The notes under the pieces were generated by a model. It was not told where the DNA came from and did not search any database. It saw only the letters and a list, made by a program, of their open reading frames with translations. DNA of 64,000 nucleotides from an uncultured Pelagibacteraceae bacterium (GTDB lineage: Bacteria > Pseudomonadota > Alphaproteobacteria > Pelagibacterales > Pelagibacteraceae), in NCBI GenBank assembly GCA_902615045.1, contig CACMNP010000001.1, positions 53,705 through 117,704 of the forward strand, given 5' to 3'. Below, piece after piece: positions 49,752 to 60,231 of the stretch (position 1 is the stretch's first letter; each line of letters starts with the position of its first letter). The position numbers and the translations under genes are program-made.

Positions 49752-50848
49752 ATTAATTTTTTAGTCTTATTACTTGTAGGCATTACATTTACATCATCAA
49801 AATCCGTAAGAGAATTTTGCTTTATAATTTGTTTTAACACATCAATGTATTTTTGCCCTGTCTCAGCATATTTATCTAAGTAATTAACCAACTTTAAACT
49901 GTCTAATTTTTCATCATTGTCTCTTTGAATCGCTCTTTCTTTTCTAAATTCTATATAGCTGCTATGAGTATTTAAATTTCGCTGATATGCTCTTACTGAT
50001 GCTTTAAGAACAGCAAACTTTGCAACTTTATGTTTTGCATCTTTATCTACACCTGCTGGTCTAATTCCTTCACCATTCCAAGTCCATTGTCCAAATAATG
50101 CGTTACCCTCTTGTGCAAATCTAGATGTACCCCATCCAGTTTCTTTAGCGGCTTGAGCAAGTGCTAAAGAGACAGGTATTTCATCCATTCTAACTTTCAG
50201 AGAATAAAAATCTCCATCTTTTAAACCATATTGTTTAAATTTTTCTTTTAACCAATTCTTTTCTTTTTGCGTGTTAATATTCTTAGCCAATATTCTAAAT
50301 AATTCTTTTCTATCAAGTCGAATTTTAGCATTCTCTTCTACTATTAATGGTAAAACTATTTGAATAAATAGTCTCTTTCTCTTTTTTGAACTCTCAATAC
50401 TTTTAATCTCTTTTGGAAGATGGTCAATTTTATTACCTATGTTTACTAACTTGGTCTCTCTAACTTTTTTAAGATTATAATTTGTATCTTTAAACAATTG
50501 CTCAATAGTTCTTGCATCAAATCTTATTGAATTCTGTCCTTCGTCATCTGTGCTGAAAAAATCAATATCAGCAAAGATATTTTTCAGATTCAGTTTATTT
50601 GTTTTAGTTTCCTTTTCTCCATCAAGTATTTTTTTTCTTTTGTCTAGTTCTTGGTCAAAATTTACACCAGCATTTGAGATTACAGATTTTTCAAAATTTA
50701 AATTTTTATCTAAAAAATTGCTTATAGTTGGTAAAGAAAAAAATGATAATATTACAAAAATACTAATTGCAGAAAATCTAAATACATTATTTTTCTTTTG
50801 CTTGAGTTTAATACTTTTATTTTTTGTCCGTCTAACCATCAAATTCAA
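49748..50848 (-). CDS. Glucosaminidase domain (Bax-like) protein
   Basis: VSLALAQAAKETGWGTSRFAQEGNALFGQWTWN; N-terminal TM. Confidence 0.87.
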   Translation of the reverse strand: MNLMVRRTKNKSIKLKQKKNNVFRFSAISIFVILSFFSLPTISNFLDKNLNFEKSVISNAGVNFDQELDKRKKILDGEKETKTNKLNLKNIFADIDFFSTDDEGQNSIRFDARTIEQLFKDTNYNLKKVRETKLVNIGNKIDHLPKEIKSIESSKKRKRLFIQIVLPLIVEENAKIRLDRKELFRILAKNINTQKEKNWLKEKFKQYGLKDGDFYSLKVRMDEIPVSLALAQAAKETGWGTSRFAQEGNALFGQWTWNGEGIRPAGVDKDAKHKVAKFAVLKASVRAYQRNLNTHSSYIEFRKERAIQRDNDEKLDSLKLVNYLDKYAETGQKYIDVLKQIIKQNSLTDFDDVNVMPTSNKTKKLI

Positions 50849-50867
50849 TATAATTATTATTAGTTAA

Positions 50868-51410
50868 TTATACAGCTAAAACTTCTTTAACTTCAGGAAT
50901 ATAGTGACAAAGCAAGTTTTCTACACCTTTTTTTAAAGTGAGAGTTGAAGATGGACAGCCTGAACAACTGCCTTTTAACAAAACTTTAACTTTCCCATCC
51001 TTAAATTCTTGGAACTTTATATCTCCTCCATCTCTTGCAACCGCAGGTCTGATTTTAGAATCTAGAATACTTATTATTTTTTTTTCAATCTCTGAATAAT
51101 TTTTGTTCTGATCTTCTTCACTTGTTTTATCTATAATACAAGTATTACCATTTGCATAATGCTCATTTACATAGGATATAACAATATGCTGAATATCATC
51201 CCATTTTTTATTCTCTTCTTTATTTATAGAAAAGAAATCGTCCCCAAAAAATACTCCTGTTACTCCATTTATTTGTAATAAGTTCTTTATCAATAAATTA
51301 TTTGTATCTTCTTGATTTAAAACTTCTAAAGGACCATTATTAGATACCTTTCTGCCAGGTAAGAACTTTAATGAATTCGGGTTTGGTGTATTTTCAGTTT
51401 GTATGAACAT
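50868..51410 (-). CDS. NifU family Fe-S scaffold protein (Nfu type)
   Basis: Nfu N-terminal TPNPNSLKFLPG; RPAVARDGGDIKF, GSCSGCPSSTLTLKKGVENLL. Confidence 0.93.
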   Translation of the reverse strand: MFIQTENTPNPNSLKFLPGRKVSNNGPLEVLNQEDTNNLLIKNLLQINGVTGVFFGDDFFSINKEENKKWDDIQHIVISYVNEHYANGNTCIIDKTSEEDQNKNYSEIEKKIISILDSKIRPAVARDGGDIKFQEFKDGKVKVLLKGSCSGCPSSTLTLKKGVENLLCHYIPEVKEVLAV

Positions 51411-51447
51411 ATGCTTTATATAATGTTTATTTCAAAATATTAAATGA

Positions 51448-52449
51448 TTAAAAACCAACTATTTCTTTTATCTTTTTAACTTTTTTAGATGAAATATCCT
51501 GTGCTTTTGCTGCACCATCTTCTAATATTTGATCTATATATTTTTTATCTGACAACAATTTTTGTATTTCTTTTGATATAGGTGTCAGTTTAGTCACAAT
51601 TATTTCAGATAGTTTATTTTTTAGATCAGAAAAATTTTTTCCTTCAAATTCATTTAATGTATCAGTAATACTTTGATTACTTAAGCTAGAGTAAATACCC
51701 GTCAAATTTTCTGCTTCTGGTCTTCCATTAAGTCCATCTTCATTACCGGGTAAAGCATTATTATCTGTTTTTGCTTTTTTTATTTTGTTAATAATTAGAT
51801 CCTCGGTATCTGTTAAATTGATCCTACTTCCTTCAGCAATATCTGACTTACTCATTTTTTTCGTGCCATCTTTCAAACTCATTATTCTTGAAAAATTTTT
51901 TTGTATGAGGGGCTCAGGAGGTCTTAAGAAATTTGGACATTTATATTCGTTATTAAATTTTTGAGCTATATCTCTACAAAGTTCTAGATGCTGTTTTTGA
52001 TCATCTCCAACTGGAACATGAGTAGCATCATATAAAAGAATATCTGAGGCCATTAGAATGGGATAAATATATAAACCAACACTAGCTTTTTCCTTATCTT
52101 TTCCAGCTTTTTCTTTGAATTGCGTCATTCTATTAAGCCATCCCATTCTGGCTACACATCCTAAAATCCAAGAGCCCTCGGAATGTGCAGGAACTAAAGA
52201 CTGATTAAATATTATACTTTTTTTTGGATCAATGCCACTTGCTATAAATGCTGCTGCTGTTTCTCTAATATTATTTTTCAACTCTATCGGATCTTGCATT
52301 ACGGTGATGGCATGAAGATCAACGACACAAAAAATGCAGCTATTATCTTTATTGTTTTGTAAATCGACAAAATTTTTTATTGCACCTATATAATTGCCAA
52401 GATGTAAATTTCCAGTTGGTTGGACTCCAGAAAAAATTTTTTTAGACAT
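51448..52449 (-). CDS. trpS: Tryptophanyl-tRNA synthetase
   Basis: [23 protein letters not shown]. Confidence 0.97.
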   Translation of the reverse strand: MSKKIFSGVQPTGNLHLGNYIGAIKNFVDLQNNKDNSCIFCVVDLHAITVMQDPIELKNNIRETAAAFIASGIDPKKSIIFNQSLVPAHSEGSWILGCVARMGWLNRMTQFKEKAGKDKEKASVGLYIYPILMASDILLYDATHVPVGDDQKQHLELCRDIAQKFNNEYKCPNFLRPPEPLIQKNFSRIMSLKDGTKKMSKSDIAEGSRINLTDTEDLIINKIKKAKTDNNALPGNEDGLNGRPEAENLTGIYSSLSNQSITDTLNEFEGKNFSDLKNKLSEIIVTKLTPISKEIQKLLSDKKYIDQILEDGAAKAQDISSKKVKKIKEIVGF

Positions 52450-52452
52450 AAT

Positions 52453-53979
52453 TTAATAGTTTAATTTAATATCAGATATTTTAAAGGCCTTAATGAGTAT
52501 TGAAATCAATAAATAAAAAGCAAAAGTTAAAAGAACTAATAATATAATTGCTAAAAATTTATAACCATTGGAAAATATAAAATAATAACTAAAGTAATTT
52601 ATTAATATTTTAAATAATCCCAAACAAATTAAATTTACAATAAATATTTTAAAAAGTTGTATAAAAAATGAGTTGTTGAAATTAAAATAATTTTTATTTA
52701 GGGCAAATGCCATTAGTAAGAAACCATTCAACCAGGAAGAAATAGTTGTTGCTATAGGAATTATAATGAAACCTATTTTACTAAATAAAGATACACTAAT
52801 AACAATATTCAAAATTACAGAAATCAATGAAAAGTAAAAGGGTGTTTTTGTATCATTTCTGGCAAATATAAAACTTGAAAATATTTTTATCATTGAGAAT
52901 GCAGGTAGGCCTAATGCAAAATAAAATAATGCAAGAGCTGAATTTTTAACACTTTCTTCATTAAAAGATCCATAACCAAAAAGTGCAGAAACAATTTCTT
53001 CAGAAGCAATAATTAATGCTAGGGTAGCTGGAAGACTTAAAAATAAACTCAACTCCAAAGACTTATTTTGTAAAAGTTCCAATTTTACTTTGTTTTTACT
53101 TTTTACATATCTACTTAAATTGGGCAGAATAATTATACCGATTGCAATCCCTGCTATAGCTAAGTTTATCTGGTATATCCTATCTGCATAATATAAATAT
53201 GAAACAGCACTTGCTTGGAAAGAGGCAATTATTGTACCAACTAATATATTAATCTGAGTAACGCCAGACGAAAAAATGCTTGGTAAAAGTTTTCTAAAAA
53301 AAAATTTTATTTTACTATCTATTTGGAAATTGAAGTTAAAATTAGGATAAAAATATTTTCTGGTAAAAATAATTAAAAATATAAATTGTATAATTCCTGC
53401 AAATGTTGCAGCATAACTTAGATAAAAAACTAAATCTGTATCATTTTTTATAAAAAGGAAACATATTATTAATATTATATTTAAAAAAAGAGGAGCAGCG
53501 GCGGCGGCGGCGAATTTATTATGTGAATTTAAAATTGCTGAAAAAAAAGAGGCTAAACTTATAAAAAGTAAGAATGGAAAAGTAATTCTTGTTAAATCAA
53601 CTGCTAACTTGAACTTTTCATCTATATCTGAGAAACCAGGAGCGATCAATTTTATGAAGGTTGGCATAAAAATCTCAATAAGTATTGTTAAACTTAAAAG
53701 TGCTAGGACCAATAAATTAAATACTGAGTTTGCAAACTGTTGTGCTTTTTTTTTACTAGACAAAAGTTCTGATGTGTAAGAGGGAACAAATGCTGCATTA
53801 AAAGTACCTTCTGCAAACAATCTTCTAAAGGTGTTTGGTATTCTAAATGCTACGAAGAATGCATCAGCAATTGGTCCCGAACCAAGATAAATAGCTATAA
53901 AAACGTCTCTAATGTAGCCTAATATTCTGCTTAGTATAACAAACAGACTAAACGTGCCTGTTGACTTAATTAAATTCAT
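52453..53979 (-). CDS. murJ: Lipid II flippase MurJ
   Basis: GTFSLFVILSRILGYIRDVFIAIYLGSGPIADAFFVAFRIPNTFRRLFAEGTFNAAFVP. Confidence 0.96.
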   Translation of the reverse strand: MNLIKSTGTFSLFVILSRILGYIRDVFIAIYLGSGPIADAFFVAFRIPNTFRRLFAEGTFNAAFVPSYTSELLSSKKKAQQFANSVFNLLVLALLSLTILIEIFMPTFIKLIAPGFSDIDEKFKLAVDLTRITFPFLLFISLASFFSAILNSHNKFAAAAAAPLFLNIILIICFLFIKNDTDLVFYLSYAATFAGIIQFIFLIIFTRKYFYPNFNFNFQIDSKIKFFFRKLLPSIFSSGVTQINILVGTIIASFQASAVSYLYYADRIYQINLAIAGIAIGIIILPNLSRYVKSKNKVKLELLQNKSLELSLFLSLPATLALIIASEEIVSALFGYGSFNEESVKNSALALFYFALGLPAFSMIKIFSSFIFARNDTKTPFYFSLISVILNIVISVSLFSKIGFIIIPIATTISSWLNGFLLMAFALNKNYFNFNNSFFIQLFKIFIVNLICLGLFKILINYFSYYFIFSNGYKFLAIILLVLLTFAFYLLISILIKAFKISDIKLNY

Positions 53980-54023
53980 AAATCATATTACTAAATTAAT
54001 CCTTTTGTATATCTAAACAAATA

Positions 54024-56312
54024 ATGAAAAAAAACAAAATTGAACATTATTCTGATAAAGAAGCTTTAGATTTTCATACTAATGATAAATCTGGCAAAAT
54101 AGAGATCGTTTCATCTAAGCCTGTAACTACAAAAAGAGATCTAGCCTTAGCATATTCTCCTGGTGTTGCAGCTCCTGTAAAAGCAATAGCTGATAATCCT
54201 GAGTTGGCATACGAATATACTACAAAAGGAAACTTAGTTGCAGTAATTAGTAATGGATCAGCAATATTGGGGCTGGGAAACTTAGGCGCTATAGCATCAA
54301 AACCAGTTATGGAAGGGAAAGCTGTTCTATTTAAAAGATTTGCAGATATTGACTCTATAGATTTAGAAATAGATACAGAAGATACAAAAGAAATAATTAA
54401 TACCATTAAACATATAGCAAAAAGTTTTGGTGGTATAAATCTCGAAGACATTGCGGCTCCAAACTGTTTTATAATTGAGGAAGAATTAAAAAAGATTCTA
54501 GATATTCCTGTATTTCACGACGATCAACATGGTACGGCAATAATAACAACAGCAGCATTAATTAACGCTGTGGATATTGCAAAAAAAAATTTAAAAAAAA
54601 TTAAGGTAGTAATAAATGGTGCAGGTGCTGCAGCTATGGCATGTGCAAAATTATTTAGAAGCACTGGTATTCCAAAAAATAATATCAAAATGTTGGATAC
54701 AAATGGCGTCATAAATAAAAATAGAAAGGATATTAATTCTTGGAAAAAAGAATTTGCGGTAGATACAAAAGATAAAAGTTTAGATGATGCGATGAAAAAT
54801 GCAGATGTATTTTTAGGCTTATCCGCTGCAGGTGTTGTAAAAAAAAGTATGGTTAAAAAAATGGCTAAAAATCCTATTATATTTGCGTGCGCAAATCCAG
54901 ATCCCGAGATTAAACCCGAAGATATAGAAGAAGTGAGAAATGATGCAATTATAGCAACAGGTAGATCCGATTATCCAAACCAAGTAAATAATTTGATTGG
55001 TTTTCCATACATATTTAGAGGAGCATTAGATGTTAGAGCAAAAACTATTAATGAAGAAATGAAAGTTGCAGCAGCTAATGCTATTGCTTCACTTGCAAGG
55101 GAATTTGTGCCTGACGAGGTCGCAGCGGCTATGGGTGGTGAGAGACCTAATTATGGAAAAGAATATATTATTCCATCTACTTTTGACCCTCGGTTAATAA
55201 GCGTGATACCAGTAGCAGTAGCAAGAGCTGCTATAAAATCTGGTGTAGCTAGAAAAAAAATAGAAAATTTTGATCAATATTCAGAACAGCTAAAACAGAG
55301 GCTCGATCCATCTGTAACGATTATGCAGGGAATAAATAACCAAATTAAAAAAACAAATAAAAAAGTTGTATTTGCCGATGGTGAGGATGAAAATACTTTG
55401 AAGGCTGCAATAGCATTTAAAAATAGTGGACTTGGCACGCCTATTTTAGTTGCTAAAGAGAAAGTGGTTAAAGAAAAACTTAGAGAAATTGGTTATGGAG
55501 AAAACTTTGATATTGAGATTGTAAACTCTACTTTGGGAGACAAACGAAAAAAATATGTGAATTACTTATTTAAAAAACTTCAAAGAACAGAGGGATTGCT
55601 TGAAAGAGATTGTGATAAAATGGTTAGAAATGATAGAGTTATATGGGGTTCTTGCATGGTTGCATGTGGAGATGCTGATGCAATGGTAACTGGAAATTCA
55701 AGAAGGTATGGACAATCTCTCGATAAAGTAAAAAAAGTCATAGATGCTAGACCGGGAGAAATTATGTTTGGATTGAACATGATTGTAAATAAGGGCAAAA
55801 CAGTTTTTATTGCAGATACTAGTGTTCATGAATATCCAACATCTGAAGAACTTTCTGAAATAGCTATTTCAGCATCTAGAGTTGCAAAATTATTTGGTTT
55901 TGAACCGAAGGTTGCTTTTCTTTCACACTCAACATTCGGTCAACCAATTACAGCTAGAACTAAACATATAAGAGATGCTGTAGAAATTTTAAAAAATAAA
56001 AATGTTAACTTTAAATTTGATGGAGACATGCAGCCTGATGTAGCTTTAAGTGACGAATATAAAGACCTTTATCCATTCTCTGAGATTGTTGGTAATGCAA
56101 ATATATTAATTATGCCTGGACAACATAGCGCTGCTATAACTTATAAAATAATGAAAACATTAGGTGGCGCTAAAGTTATTGGACCACTATTAATCGGTTT
56201 AGGTCAGGCAATTGAAATTGCACCGCTGAGATCATCGACATCTGACATATTAAATTTAGCATCTGTTGCAGCATATTCGGCAGGTGTAATTAATTATAAA
56301 AAACCAAATTAA
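54024..56312 (+). CDS. maeB: NADP-dependent malic enzyme with phosphate acetyl/butyryltransferase domain
   Basis: LALAYSPGVAAP, VFHDDQHGTAI, FACANPDPEI; C-terminal Pta-like domain. Confidence 0.95.
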   Translation: MKKNKIEHYSDKEALDFHTNDKSGKIEIVSSKPVTTKRDLALAYSPGVAAPVKAIADNPELAYEYTTKGNLVAVISNGSAILGLGNLGAIASKPVMEGKAVLFKRFADIDSIDLEIDTEDTKEIINTIKHIAKSFGGINLEDIAAPNCFIIEEELKKILDIPVFHDDQHGTAIITTAALINAVDIAKKNLKKIKVVINGAGAAAMACAKLFRSTGIPKNNIKMLDTNGVINKNRKDINSWKKEFAVDTKDKSLDDAMKNADVFLGLSAAGVVKKSMVKKMAKNPIIFACANPDPEIKPEDIEEVRNDAIIATGRSDYPNQVNNLIGFPYIFRGALDVRAKTINEEMKVAAANAIASLAREFVPDEVAAAMGGERPNYGKEYIIPSTFDPRLISVIPVAVARAAIKSGVARKKIENFDQYSEQLKQRLDPSVTIMQGINNQIKKTNKKVVFADGEDENTLKAAIAFKNSGLGTPILVAKEKVVKEKLREIGYGENFDIEIVNSTLGDKRKKYVNYLFKKLQRTEGLLERDCDKMVRNDRVIWGSCMVACGDADAMVTGNSRRYGQSLDKVKKVIDARPGEIMFGLNMIVNKGKTVFIADTSVHEYPTSEELSEIAISASRVAKLFGFEPKVAFLSHSTFGQPITARTKHIRDAVEILKNKNVNFKFDGDMQPDVALSDEYKDLYPFSEIVGNANILIMPGQHSAAITYKIMKTLGGAKVIGPLLIGLGQAIEIAPLRSSTSDILNLASVAAYSAGVINYKKPN

Positions 56313-56902
56313 TTTTTTATTACTCTAAGGTCTTCTACTAAAAAAATGCTCGTAACAACATCTTCCACATCTAGAACTTGCTTAGCTTCGTTTATAACCT
56401 CGGCTCTTTCTTCCTCATTTTGGGATATCCCATAAACATAAATTATTTTTTTATATGTATCGATATCATAATTTGCAGATTTTATTTTTTTATTAGCTAT
56501 CATAGCAGTTTTTAATTGAGAGGTTATCAACATGTCTTTGGCTGTTTGTTTGAAATTAAATTCTTCTTTAATTTTTAAATCATTTTTGACTGACCTTGCT
56601 CCTTTAATTTCCCAACCCAGTTTTGTGATTTTTATTTTTTCTTCTACTGTGTCCACTTTACCTGTAATAAATATTCTGCCATCTAAAACTTTAGTCTTAA
56701 CTTTTAGTAAGTAGGCACTATCCATTAATATTAATTTTGCTCTCAAATTTTTTTGCATTAAAGAATCATCTATTTGTGTACCAATAGTTCTTGGATCCAT
56801 TGCAACTGAAACTCCTGTGCCCAAAACTCCGGTTGAAGAATAGCCAACGCATCCTGAAATTAAAATGAAAGTCACAATTAATATTAAATTTCTAGATTTC
56901 AT
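56309..56902 (-). CDS. BON-domain lipoprotein
   Basis: Lipobox LISGC; two BON-like repeats. Confidence 0.86.
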   Translation of the reverse strand: MKSRNLILIVTFILISGCVGYSSTGVLGTGVSVAMDPRTIGTQIDDSLMQKNLRAKLILMDSAYLLKVKTKVLDGRIFITGKVDTVEEKIKITKLGWEIKGARSVKNDLKIKEEFNFKQTAKDMLITSQLKTAMIANKKIKSANYDIDTYKKIIYVYGISQNEEERAEVINEAKQVLDVEDVVTSIFLVEDLRVIKN

Positions 56903-57749
56903 TTTTTTTCTTTAAACAATAATCATAGATAATTTTTTTTGATATATTATTCTCTTTACTAATTTTAAATGTAACATCTTTAATCGACATTTTTTTTAAA
57001 AGGTTTACAATTTTTTTTTTAACTGATTCTTCAATTACTTGTAACCTATTTTGTATATTTAAATTTTCTGATATTACTACTGTCATTTCCCCTTTTTGAG
57101 ATATTTTAAGATTATCAAGGTTTTTAACCTTTTCTCTAATATATTCCTCATGTAACTTGGTCATTTCTCGGGTGATTAAAATATCTCTATCATTAAAATA
57201 TTTTTGGATTTGGGCTGTTATTTTTTTTATTTTTTTGGGTGAAATAAAAAAAACAATTGAGTAATTTAAATTAGAAATTTTTTGAAAAAGTTTGTCAATT
57301 TGCAATTTTTTATCAGGCAAAAAACCACAAAAAAAGAAATTGTTTGAAAAGCCACTTACAGAAACAGCTGCAGCGAGAGCAGAAGATCCTGGAACTGGAA
57401 ATATATCAAATTTATTTTTTATGCATTCGTTTATTATAATTCCCCCCGGATCTGAAATTGCTGGAGTACCCGCATCTGAAATGATAGAAATTATTTTATT
57501 TTCTTTTAATAAATTTAATACATATTTGACATTTTTTTTTTCATTAAATTTATGATTTGACAATAATTTTGTGTTTATATTGAACTTAGATAATAGTTTC
57601 CTTGAAACTCTTGTGTCTTCTGACAAAATTACATCTGATTTATTAAGTACGTATATGGCTCTAAAAGTAATATCACCTAAATTTCCTATAGGCGTAGAAA
57701 CACAATATAGCCCAGGTTTTAAACTATCATTTAATTCAAAATTATACAT
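56892..57749 (-). CDS. rsmI: 16S rRNA 2'-O-methyltransferase RsmI
   Basis: TPIGNLGDITFRA, SEDTR, SDAGTPAISDPG, PVPGSSALAAAVSVSG. Confidence 0.95.
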   Translation of the reverse strand: MYNFELNDSLKPGLYCVSTPIGNLGDITFRAIYVLNKSDVILSEDTRVSRKLLSKFNINTKLLSNHKFNEKKNVKYVLNLLKENKIISIISDAGTPAISDPGGIIINECIKNKFDIFPVPGSSALAAAVSVSGFSNNFFFCGFLPDKKLQIDKLFQKISNLNYSIVFFISPKKIKKITAQIQKYFNDRDILITREMTKLHEEYIREKVKNLDNLKISQKGEMTVVISENLNIQNRLQVIEESVKKKIVNLLKKMSIKDVTFKISKENNISKKIIYDYCLKKKNEI

Positions 57750-57752
57750 TTA

Positions 57753-58910
57753 ATGACAATGAAAAAATTATATATCATAGTTTTAGAAGTTTTTCTTATA
57801 ATCGTTTTCTCACATCTTAAAGCAATTTCAGATGAGAAAATTAAGATAGGTTTAATTGTACCTTTATCGGGTGAATATTCGTATATTGGTAATTCAATTC
57901 TTAAATCTACAAGAATGGCATTAAATAAAATCAATGATGACAGGATAATAGTAATACCCAAAGATACCAAAGCAAACCCGATAGATGCATTAAAAGTATC
58001 AAATGAGCTCTACAATAATGGTGTAAAAATAATTATTGGACCAGTATTTAATGAGAGTAATAAGTATTTAGATGAATTAAATGAAGTAATATTCTTATCT
58101 TTTACTAACAAAATTAGAAATAATCCAAAAAATGTAATTTCTGCAGGTGTAAATGCAATATCACAAATAAATACAATTAAAAAATATTTAAGTGAAAGTA
58201 ATTTAAACAATACAATATTTTTAATTCCTGAAACAGAGTATAAAAGAGAAATTGAAGAAGCTATTAATAAATCTAATTTAATATTAAAAGAAAAATTTAT
58301 TTATAGCAAAGACCCAACTTTACTAACAAAGCAAATAGAGGATTTAACAAGATATCAACAAAGAAAACAAAATTTAGAAAACGAAATTAAAAGAATAGAA
58401 AATTCAAACACTTTCAATAAAAAGAAAAAGATAGATGAATTAAAAAAAAAAGATACTTTAGGTTTTATTAACTTTGATTCAGTAATAATAGCTGATTTTA
58501 GTGAAAGTTTAAAAAGTGTTGCCACGTCATTATTATATACCGATGTATCTTCAGAAAGAATAAAATACATTACATTGAATCAATGGTTTGATGAAAGTCT
58601 TTTAAAGGAAACTTCATTACATCCAATATATTTTCCATCAATAAATAAAGATAATTTTGAAATTTTTCAAAATGAATACATTCAAAACTTTAAGGATACA
58701 CCAAATCAAATTTCTTTTCTAAGTTATGATCTAATAGGACTAGTATATTACTTGTTAATAAACAATGATTTTAAAACTAATGAAAATTTATTTATCAAGA
58801 AAAACAAATTCAAAGGAAAAATTGGCATCTTTGAAATAAATAAAAAAATAGTCACTCACCAATTAAACTTTTACGAAATACAAGATAAAAAATTTAAAGA
58901 AATTTTTTGA
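57753..58910 (+). CDS. Penicillin-binding protein activator (LpoA-like) / ABC-type substrate-binding fold
   Basis: IGLIVPLSGEYSYIGNSILKSTRMALNKI; KIIIGPVFNES. Confidence 0.8.
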   Translation: MTMKKLYIIVLEVFLIIVFSHLKAISDEKIKIGLIVPLSGEYSYIGNSILKSTRMALNKINDDRIIVIPKDTKANPIDALKVSNELYNNGVKIIIGPVFNESNKYLDELNEVIFLSFTNKIRNNPKNVISAGVNAISQINTIKKYLSESNLNNTIFLIPETEYKREIEEAINKSNLILKEKFIYSKDPTLLTKQIEDLTRYQQRKQNLENEIKRIENSNTFNKKKKIDELKKKDTLGFINFDSVIIADFSESLKSVATSLLYTDVSSERIKYITLNQWFDESLLKETSLHPIYFPSINKDNFEIFQNEYIQNFKDTPNQISFLSYDLIGLVYYLLINNDFKTNENLFIKKNKFKGKIGIFEINKKIVTHQLNFYEIQDKKFKEIF

Positions 58911-59495
58911 TTTTTTTAAAAGCTTGAGCTCGGTGATCATTTTTAAATTTTAACTTTTGACTCATTTGACCAAATGTTAATTTTTTATTTTCAGGAATAA
59001 AAATCGGATCATAACCAAAACCTTTATTTCCAATTTTCTTTTCAGAAATTCTACCATTAATAATCCCTAAAGATTGAATAGGGTATTTTTTTAATCCATA
59101 AACAGTTAATGCACAAATAAATCTTGCTTTTACTTTTTTGGACTTCCATTTTTTATCCACCCTAAATAGCTTTTGATATACTTTTGATATTGCTAAATTA
59201 AAATCACCCTTTTTTCCACCCCATCTTGCAGAATAAATGCCTGGTTGATTATTCAGCAGGTCAATTTCAAGCCCAGAATCATCGGCTATACAAATTTTTT
59301 TGTTTTTTTCGAAAAATACTTCGCTTTTATTAAAGAATTTTTTAGAAAAGTATCTCCATTTTCCTTAGGGCTTTTGAGATCATAATCTTTTGGTGAGGTA
59401 ATAATATAGTATCTGGGCAGTAAATCTTTTATTTCTTTAATTTTTCCGTCGTTATTTGACCCTATTACAATTTCTATATTTTTTTTTTTTAACAT
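58894..59495 (-). pseudogene. rdgB: RdgB/HAM1 XTP/dITP pyrophosphatase, split by a -1 frame change at A7-C-A7
   Basis: N-half MLKKKNIEIVIGSNNDGKIKEIKDLL...; C-half ICIADDSGLEIDLLNNQPGIYSARWGG...GFGYDPIFIPENKKLTFGQM...NDHRAQAFKKI; frames join at 59295-59309. Confidence 0.85.
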
Positions 59496-59531
59496 CTAGA
59501 ATTTCATAAATTTCTTACCATATAGACTGTA

Positions 59532-60170
59532 ATGGAAAAAGAAGAAACACAAAATAATGAAGGTCAAAATTTAGATGATGAAAATTTAGAGCTTGATACA
59601 GATAAACAGGCTTTAGACGAGACTGAAAAAAAAGAGGTAGAGGAACAACTTTCACCTGAAGATGAAATTGTAAAACTTAAAGATAAAGTTGCTAGAACAT
59701 TCGCAGAAATGGAAAATCAGAGAAGAAGATTTGAAAAAGAGAAAGATGAAGCTTTTGAATATGGTGGATTTTCATTTGCAAGAGAAACACTAAATCTTCT
59801 AGATAATTTAGAGAGATCAAAACAAACTTTGGAGAACGATGAAACTATAAAAGATAAAGATACACTTAAAAAATTAATAGACCATATTGATATTATTAAT
59901 AAGGATATGATTTCAATTTTCAAAAAAAATAATATCGAGCCAATTAAAGCAATTAACGAAAAATTAGATCCAAATTTGCATCAGGCTATGATGGAAGTAG
60001 AAGATGATACCAAGGATCAAGGAACAATAGTACAAGAAATTCAAAAAGGTTTTATGATGAAGGACAGGTTACTAAGACCTTCATTAGTTGCTGTATCTAA
60101 AAAAAAAGTTCAAGAGAAACAGGATAGCCAAAAAAACCAAGAAAATGAGGAAAAAGAGGTAAAAAATTAA
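59532..60170 (+). CDS. grpE: Nucleotide exchange factor GrpE
   Basis: Central coiled-coil and GFMMKDRLLRPSLVAVSK. Confidence 0.94.
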   Translation: MEKEETQNNEGQNLDDENLELDTDKQALDETEKKEVEEQLSPEDEIVKLKDKVARTFAEMENQRRRFEKEKDEAFEYGGFSFARETLNLLDNLERSKQTLENDETIKDKDTLKKLIDHIDIINKDMISIFKKNNIEPIKAINEKLDPNLHQAMMEVEDDTKDQGTIVQEIQKGFMMKDRLLRPSLVAVSKKKVQEKQDSQKNQENEEKEVKN

Positions 60171-60231
60171 TTATTTATTATGGTTGTAGTTGTAAAATTA
60201 GCACTTATATGAGCATCAAACAGGATAAATT

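Noticed and set aside
60171-60231. CIRCE element or riboswitch upstream of dnaK
   Set aside because: No TTAGCACTC-N9-GAGTGCTAA repeat; only a partial resemblance (TTAGCACTT)
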